Positions 59,011 through 64,000 of a DNA stretch of 64,000 bases are shown piece by piece; position 1 is the stretch's first letter, and each line of letters starts with the position of its first letter. The stretch is from Dictyobacter kobayashii (GTDB lineage Bacteria; Chloroflexota; Ktedonobacteria; Ktedonobacterales; Ktedonobacteraceae), in the NCBI RefSeq assembly GCF_003967555.1, contig NZ_BIFS01000001.1, positions 1,550,001-1,614,000 of the forward strand. Direction: 5' to 3'. The notes beneath the pieces were generated by a model. The model made no database searches. It worked only from the letters and a program-made list of their open reading frames with translations, and was not told where the DNA came from. The position numbers and the translations under genes were made by a program.

Positions 59011-59946
59011 TTAATCGCCCACACCTCTGAAACCAAAGAGTTTGATATTCAAAAGCGATAATACGAGCAAGATAGCTGTCATTGAGTAGGCAATCGCGCT
59101 GGCATAGCCTACGTTAAAAGCCTCAAAGCCCTGGTTGTATACATATACCGAAATGAAGAGTGAGGCATCGGATGGACCACCACCGGTCAACAAAAAAGGC
59201 TCGGCAAACACGTTGTAGGAGCCAATCAAAGCCTGGATGGTGACCAGCAACATGATCGGCCTCAATAGCGGCATCGTCACATAGAAAAAGTTCTGCAGGC
59301 GTCCGGCCCCATCAATAGAGGCCGCTTCGTTAAGTTCACGATTGATGCTATTCAAGCCAGCCAGCCAGAACAGGGTATTAATGCCTATATAGTTCCATAA
59401 AGCCAGGATCATAAAGGCGATCAATACCACATTGGTATCCGTCAACCAGCCTATCGCGGGAATACCAAACCAGCCCAACATAGCATTGAGCAGCCCATAA
59501 TTGGTATCCAGCACGCGTGAGAAAATGACTGAAATGATCACCGCCGAAGTCACTGTGGGCAGAAAGAAACCCGTTTTGTAGAGACCTTTCCAACGTACAA
59601 AGGTGGAATTAATGGCCAGCGCGACCAGCAAAGCTAGCGGTGACAGGATGAATATACTAAACAGGGCGAAGCGTGTAGTGACCCAGACCGCATTGATATA
59701 GCGAGGGTCATGAAACATATGAATATAGTTGCCCAGGCCAAAGAAGGTCTTTTGCTCAAAGCCAAAACCCTTGAAGAAGCTTAACCAGAAAGAATAGAAA
59801 ATGGGATACAGGCCAAAGACAAGGAAGATGATATAAAAGGGCGCAATAAACAAAAATGGGGCCAGCCTACGTTGATTGCGTCGCCACCAACTTCCCGCGT
59901 GTGGGGCCTGCGGACGAGCCGTTACCTGTGTCTGTGTGACAGCCAT
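59011..59946 (-). CDS. Carbohydrate ABC transporter permease, MalF type
   Basis: About 311 residues with six helices after a cytoplasmic tail. EAA loop NEAASIDGAGRLQNFFYVTMPLLRP and FLLTGGGPSDASLFISVYVYNQGF are classic for MalF-type permeases. It sits 48 bases before the MalG-type gene and 23 bases after the binding protein. Confidence 0.93.
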   Translation of the reverse strand: MAVTQTQVTARPQAPHAGSWWRRNQRRLAPFLFIAPFYIIFLVFGLYPIFYSFWLSFFKGFGFEQKTFFGLGNYIHMFHDPRYINAVWVTTRFALFSIFILSPLALLVALAINSTFVRWKGLYKTGFFLPTVTSAVIISVIFSRVLDTNYGLLNAMLGWFGIPAIGWLTDTNVVLIAFMILALWNYIGINTLFWLAGLNSINRELNEAASIDGAGRLQNFFYVTMPLLRPIMLLVTIQALIGSYNVFAEPFLLTGGGPSDASLFISVYVYNQGFEAFNVGYASAIAYSMTAILLVLSLLNIKLFGFRGVGD

Positions 59947-59969
59947 AGTAAAACACCTCCCTGTGTAAC

Positions 59970-61285
59970 TCAGGCAGTTTCAAAACTAATGACACTCTGC
60001 GATTGTCGCTGTGCCTCATCCAGGGCCGCTTGCGCCGAAACATCAGTTTTCTGAATGGCCGGCGTAATACCGTAGTTTACACATGCACCAGTCGTCTCTG
60101 GCCAGAACGGCGAGTTATACCACTTATTGATCTCTGGCGATACCTCTTTGATGATATCCCCCACCTTCTGATTATCAAAGAAAGGCAAGGGCTGAGACAG
60201 GGCCGGATTATCCAACGCCGGTCGATAAGTAGGCCAGACCTGGCGGATCTGGAAATCATTGAGCAGTGCTTCGGTGGTGGTATGCTCAAAGAGCACAAAA
60301 TCCATCGCTTCCTCTACACTACTCGAAGTTTTCAGGACAGTCACGCCTGTACCACCCCAGGTTGCGGTACGCGATCCGCCCGCATCCCACGCAGGCAGTG
60401 GCTGGAGGTGCCATTTGCCTTTCGTCTCAGGCAAGCTCTCAGTTGTAAAACCACTGAAGTTCCACGAAGGTCCCAGCAAAGTTGCAATACTCCCCTGCGA
60501 TAGAGCGGTATTATATGCCTGCCCGATTGGGCGCACCGTACCCCAACCCTCCTTAATGGCATCTTTCTGATATTGCAGTGCCTTTACATTGGGGGCACTA
60601 TTCAGTGTGGGCACACCCTGATCATTGAAAAAGCCACCCTTGTCCTGCAAAGTCATGATCCACCAGTAGCCCCAGTCATTAAAAGGAAAATCGAGCAAGT
60701 AATTCTTGGTGTCGGTGTGGAATTTTCGCCCGGCCTCGGCAAAAGCATCCCAGGTCGTAATAGGTGCCTGGATGCCGGCCTTACTCCAGACATCGTGACG
60801 ATAACTCATCAGGCATGTATTCAACTCATTACCGATACCATAGATCTTCCCCTTCCAGCTCCAGGGATCAGTGGCCGAGGGTAGATATAGCTTATCCATC
60901 ACGCCCATCTGTTGCAGTTTGGAAGTCATTTCGGCAAAAATAATATCTCCCTTGATATAGCGAGAGAATTGGCTGATCTCAATATCAGCGATATCAGGGC
61001 CACCAGAACCAGCTTGTGAGGTGATCAATACCTGGTCGTGCATCTGTGTGTAGGGGAAAACCAACCAGTTGATCTCAAAATCGGGGTTTTTCTGCTTTTT
61101 GTACATATCCCAGGCCTTCTTTTGCCACGCGATACGCGTGTCTGAAAAAGCCCAGAAGTTAAGGGTTTTCTTGGCCCCGTATTAAATGCGGGCGCACAAC
61201 CGCCGAGAAATAGAGAGCTTCCAACAGCTAATCCTGCAGCGGCCTTGAGGAAGGAACGTCGACCAGGCGACTCAATTCTAGGCAT
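59970..61285 (-). CDS. Sugar ABC transporter solute-binding protein, split by a -1 frameshift
   Basis: About 438 residues. The start has a Tat-like RRSFLK followed by a hydrophobic stretch and the lipobox LGGC. Frame breaks at CCCC, 61175-61178; one more base gives AKKTLNFWAFSDTRIAWQKKAWDMY, the mature start, continuing LVFPYTQMHDQVLITSQAGSGGPDIADIEISQF. CTTAAGGAGGAG before the ATG is a strong ribosome site. First gene of the importer operon. Ligand unknown. Confidence 0.88.
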
Positions 61286-61759
61286 CTCTCCTCCTTAAGA
61301 GCAATATGATGAGTTCGAGTCTGACGGCCTAATCAACATTGAATTAGCCAGACTCATACATGGACTCGTCGTATACAAATTGCCTATTACAAAAAGATAA
61401 CTGCAACTTATGCGCATTGTCAAGGATTTATGTTCATGTTAATGTGCATTATCCTTATGAGTCACAATTATGAAAGAACTTTTTAGATGAATAAGAATAA
61501 GATATATCGAGATATATCTTGATATATAGTTCAGCTTTAATGCGCCAAATTAAAATACTTCAAAGGCAAAGAATCAATTCACAGTCTTTTAACCCTTTGG
61601 TGATGCTTTCTTCTTTGAGAAAGCGGTCAGGCACCTCTTCCAGTCCCGCCTCAGGCGGGAGGGGCTAAACTCCTCTCCTGCACCTCCCCGGCAAATACCC
61701 TTAACAGGGGGGTAGCGCAAGGGCAGCGGTCTGCACACTTAGGAAATGGGACATTCCAC
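61286..61759. other. Promoter region of the sugar importer and beyond
   Basis: AT-rich upstream region, including an iterated GATATATC motif at about 61500-61528 (three near-copies) that could bind a regulator. Farther on, a small CCCGCCTCAGGCGGG stem lies near 61648. No gene seen. Confidence 0.45.
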
Positions 61760-61838
61760 CTGCAAGGGGCTGGGGGTTCGGGGGCTGTGCCCTCGAGCTC
61801 TCTTTTTTCTGGTGGTGACGCCTGTAGGCGTCACCACC
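61760..61838 (+). repeat. GGGGCTGTGCCC repeat and hairpin
   Basis: TGCAAGGGGCTGGGGGTTCG then GGGGGCTGTGCCCTC resembles 27497-27551. It is followed by a perfect stem GGTGGTGACGCC-TGTA-GGCGTCACCACC (61811-61838). Confidence 0.7.
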
Positions 61839-61851
61839 GGAGATTAAAACA

Positions 61852-61991
61852 CAGGGCTATTTAATGTTCGTCCAGAGAATGTACATCTTTCAGGTGTGGA
61901 GTGTGTGATGGGCGGCCGCAGCCGCCCATCACACACTCCACACCCCTAACCCGGCGCCGCAGGCGCCAAAGAGGAACATTAAATAGCCCTG
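61852..61991 (-). mobile_element. MITE-like element, complete copy 2, with 9-bp target duplication
   Basis: Ends CAGGGCTATTTAATGTTC and its exact reverse complement GAACATTAAATAGCCCTG; target duplication ATTAAAACA at 61843-61851 and 61992-62000. Inner palindrome at 61893-61944 and stem GGCGCC-GCA-GGCGCC. In the reverse orientation it matches 13509-13651 almost base for base outside the long stem. Confidence 0.92.
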
Positions 61992-62123
61992 ATTAAAACA
62001 AACCTGGTTTGACAATTAGACAGTGTACATGCTAGACTTTCTTGTACTGCCCATATTGTGCAGGTATATACGATGTAAAAAAACATCCCTGAATCCAGCT
62101 TGATCTTCAGATAGGTAAGCTTC

Positions 62124-62882
62124 ATGAAGTTAGAACAGCCACAATCGATCCGCACCGTATTTTTTGACGCAGGTTTCACCTTGCTCCAACCCCATCCTTC
62201 AGTCTCTGAGATCTGTCACCAGGTCTGCCAACAACTCTCACTCCACATTCAGCTGGATCAGATTCAAGAACAAATTGAAACCGCTGAAGACTTTTATTTT
62301 CGCCATGTGCGCTCCCATCCCCATACATGGGCCGATAATCAGGATATTGATAACTTTTGGATTGAATACTATACACATCTGCTACGACCATTTATAGAAG
62401 AGCATGATGAGGAACGTATCCATCAACTTGCATCTACCATCAATACTGAATTTGAAAAGCATACCAGTTGGAAGCTCTACCCTGATGTCTATGAGACACT
62501 GGAGACGCTCCATGCTCGCGGCTATAGTCTGGGAGTTATATCAGATTGGGGCATTTCACTGGGCCCTATTTTGCGCCAGTTGCAATTGACGCGCTACTTT
62601 GATTGTGTCTTAATTTCGGCCGCGACACGCCATGCCAAACCTTCTCCAACACTGTACGATCTGGCGCTACAACGAGCTAACGCGATTCCTGATTACACTA
62701 TCCACATCGGTGACTCTTATATAAATGATGTGCTGGGCGCACGGACGGTTGGCATTACGCCGGTATTGCTGGATCGTGCACACCGGGTAACAGAACAAAC
62801 ACTCGATTGTCTACTAGTTCATTCACTCACAGAGCTACTTGATATATTGGAGGTTGAACGATTTGAAGGTGAGCACAAATAA
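62124..62882 (+). CDS. HAD-superfamily hydrolase
   Basis: The 252-residue hydrolase has motif I VFFDAGFTLL (nucleophile Asp; the second Asp of DxD is Gly, as in the REG-2/HDHD3-like group), motif II GVISDWG, Lys in RHAKPSPTLYDLAL and motif IV HIGDSYINDVLGARTVG. Probably a phosphatase; substrate unknown. Overlaps the start of the next gene by about 20 bases. Confidence 0.9.
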   Translation: MKLEQPQSIRTVFFDAGFTLLQPHPSVSEICHQVCQQLSLHIQLDQIQEQIETAEDFYFRHVRSHPHTWADNQDIDNFWIEYYTHLLRPFIEEHDEERIHQLASTINTEFEKHTSWKLYPDVYETLETLHARGYSLGVISDWGISLGPILRQLQLTRYFDCVLISAATRHAKPSPTLYDLALQRANAIPDYTIHIGDSYINDVLGARTVGITPVLLDRAHRVTEQTLDCLLVHSLTELLDILEVERFEGEHK

Positions 62883-63544
62883 AGGGAGCTTACTCATTAT
62901 ATCTGGCACCGTTGTCGGTGCCGTGGCTGGCACGACTTCATTGCTGGTTCGCTACGTTCGCCAGGAGATCCAGCGTCGTGGCTATCCTTCCTGGCAGGAG
63001 TGTCACTGCGATTTTAAGACGCAAAAGACTATTTTCCAGGTCTGGCATAGCCGTCATGAGCAGCGCGGTGAGACGATTATTGCGCAGGAATGGGGTACAT
63101 ATTTAGTACATCCACCAACGTGGATACGCTATCTTTTGCACCATAGTACACAGACCCTGGCAGTATTAAATCCACTTGGCCGCTATATCGAACGGGTCAC
63201 GCTTACCCTCAGCAATCATATCAATTTGCATCGATTCTGCATGCCAGTAACACCAATGAAGATCTACCTGAACCAACATTCCAGGAAGATTCATATGTGA
63301 TCTGGCGCCGCGAAGTATTACATTTTCCACGCTATCTCTTCGATGCCTGCCTGCGCCGTCTCTATCCCGTGAATGTCTCCTCTGAAAGATTAACACGTGA
63401 AGAAGGCCTGCCAGCGCTCTGGGATCCCACCAGCAATCTCCCCCTCCCAACGAGGGTCCTTTGCTAGAGACCCCGGTTGGGACGCGTATCGATTATATTG
63501 GCTGGACCCCGGCGCAAATTTCCTATTGCACAGCTCGCCGCTAG
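62863..63544 (+). CDS. Unknown protein with N-terminal membrane segment, two -1 frameshifts
   Basis: It starts at a TTG with GGAGG 9 bases upstream. A hydrophobic segment (LLIISGTVVGAVAGTTSLLV) is followed by YPSWQECHCDFKTQKTIFQVWHSRHEQ. Adding one G at about 63194 gives IERGHAYPQQSYQFASILHASN, and one C in the CCCCC near 63439 gives NLPPPNEGPLLETPVGTRIDYIGWTPAQ with a stop at 63542. The overlap with the HAD gene suggests coupled translation. I do not recognise the family. Confidence 0.55.
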
Positions 63545-64000
63545 TCTGCTTGTATACTTCGAACTACTTCGATGCCGTTTAGACTCATATGATACAGAGA
63601 CATAAGATTGAGCACGTCTCCATCATGGGGTAAAATTCTCAGTTGTTGGGCCGTGGCAACCGGCGTATCATAGGTCTGGACGGCGTTCGCAGGTACAATG
63701 ACGCGCAAAGGCAGGTTATGCGCGTTAGCATAGAGCTTCAGGTGCATAGCCATCTGGTAGATACAAAGGTCGGTACAATCTCCAACGATGATCGCTGCCT
63801 GCAAGTCTTTATGCTGCTCCAGCCAGCTACCCAGTTCGGTACCAAGGAAACCATTTAAAGAATTCTTTTGGACAATGGTGTAGAGATCCGCAAATGGGAG
63901 CCGGGCCAGTTCGGGGATATTATCGGCCTCGGCCGTTCCTTTCTGGCAATGGGGCGGAAAATTGGCGAATTCAACCGACTCGGGTGTGTGGCAGTCCTGG
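63541..64000 (-). CDS. Cysteine hydrolase (isochorismatase/nicotinamidase family), 5-prime truncated by the window
   Basis: The frame is open from the window edge to the stop at 63541. Seen: QDCHTPESVEF, FPPHCQKGTAEADNIPEL and catalytic-Cys region GDCTDLCIYQMAMHLKLYAN, then a PHDGDVLNLMSLYHMSLNGI tail. The DxHTPES...FPPHC arrangement is shared with nicotinamidases, so NAD salvage is possible, but other amidases fit. The N-terminal catalytic Asp lies outside the window. Confidence 0.85.
   Translation of the reverse strand, partial: QDCHTPESVEFANFPPHCQKGTAEADNIPELARLPFADLYTIVQKNSLNGFLGTELGSWLEQHKDLQAAIIVGDCTDLCIYQMAMHLKLYANAHNLPLRVIVPANAVQTYDTPVATAQQLRILPHDGDVLNLMSLYHMSLNGIEVVRSIQAD

Overview
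The window looks like chromosomal DNA of a Ktedonobacteria-type Chloroflexota. That placement is inferred from mid-range GC, the mixture of gene families and the abundant short palindromic repeats; no 16S or other marker is present. Clearly recognisable housekeeping genes are a TPP-riboswitch-led thiGES operon (11416-13442), a menaquinone cluster menF-D-H-B-C-E (20383-29128), tRNA-Ser(GCT) and tRNA-Trp(CCA) (32166-32335), a zinc-finger ClpE-like ATPase behind a CIRCE-like operator (53802-56199), release factor 1 (56795-57874) and a family B DNA polymerase (45089-47544).

Layout. 1-2060: DUF4126 protein and an MFS transporter. 2553-10120: an envelope polysaccharide block with a clan GH-A hydrolase, a 1380-residue fusion of a DPM-synthase-like GT2, a cellulose-synthase-like GT2 and a GH26-like domain, and a PMT-type glycosyltransferase. 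10730-13442: a small wHTH-like protein and thiamine synthesis. 13906-17250: secreted GH15 glucoamylase/glucodextranase. 17702-19214: GntR/YtrA regulator plus a DUF1648-type membrane protein. 19246-20100: a repeat-rich gap with a periodic 20-bp box array. 20383-29128: menaquinone genes. 29636-31964: part of a sugar ABC importer. 32428-33994: a sortase and its probable LPXTG-like substrate. 34612-41123: hydrolase, 60-residue exported peptide, XRE-NB-ARC-TPR STAND protein, two unknowns. 41471-44968: ADP-ribosylglycohydrolase divergent from a ribokinase. 45089-53028: PolB, SGNH esterase, two orphan histidine kinases and a metallo-beta-lactamase-fold lactonase-like enzyme. 58066-61285: a sugar ABC importer lacking its ATPase. 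62124-64000: HAD hydrolase, an unknown protein and a truncated cysteine hydrolase.

Three cross-cutting observations matter most. First, at least fourteen genes or gene parts are split by -1 frameshifts, each repaired by adding one G or C to a G/C run. Such a pattern points to sequencing or assembly error rather than gene decay, so I annotate these as single genes. Second, the gaps carry several families of short mobile or structured repeats. One is a roughly 140-bp non-autonomous element with 18-bp terminal inverted repeats and clear 9-bp target duplications, whose central hairpin stem differs between copies while staying self-complementary. Third, an array of eleven GGAGAC/GAGGAC boxes at 19389-19639 is phased at about 20 bp inside a 73-77 bp super-period; I cannot assign it to a known element.
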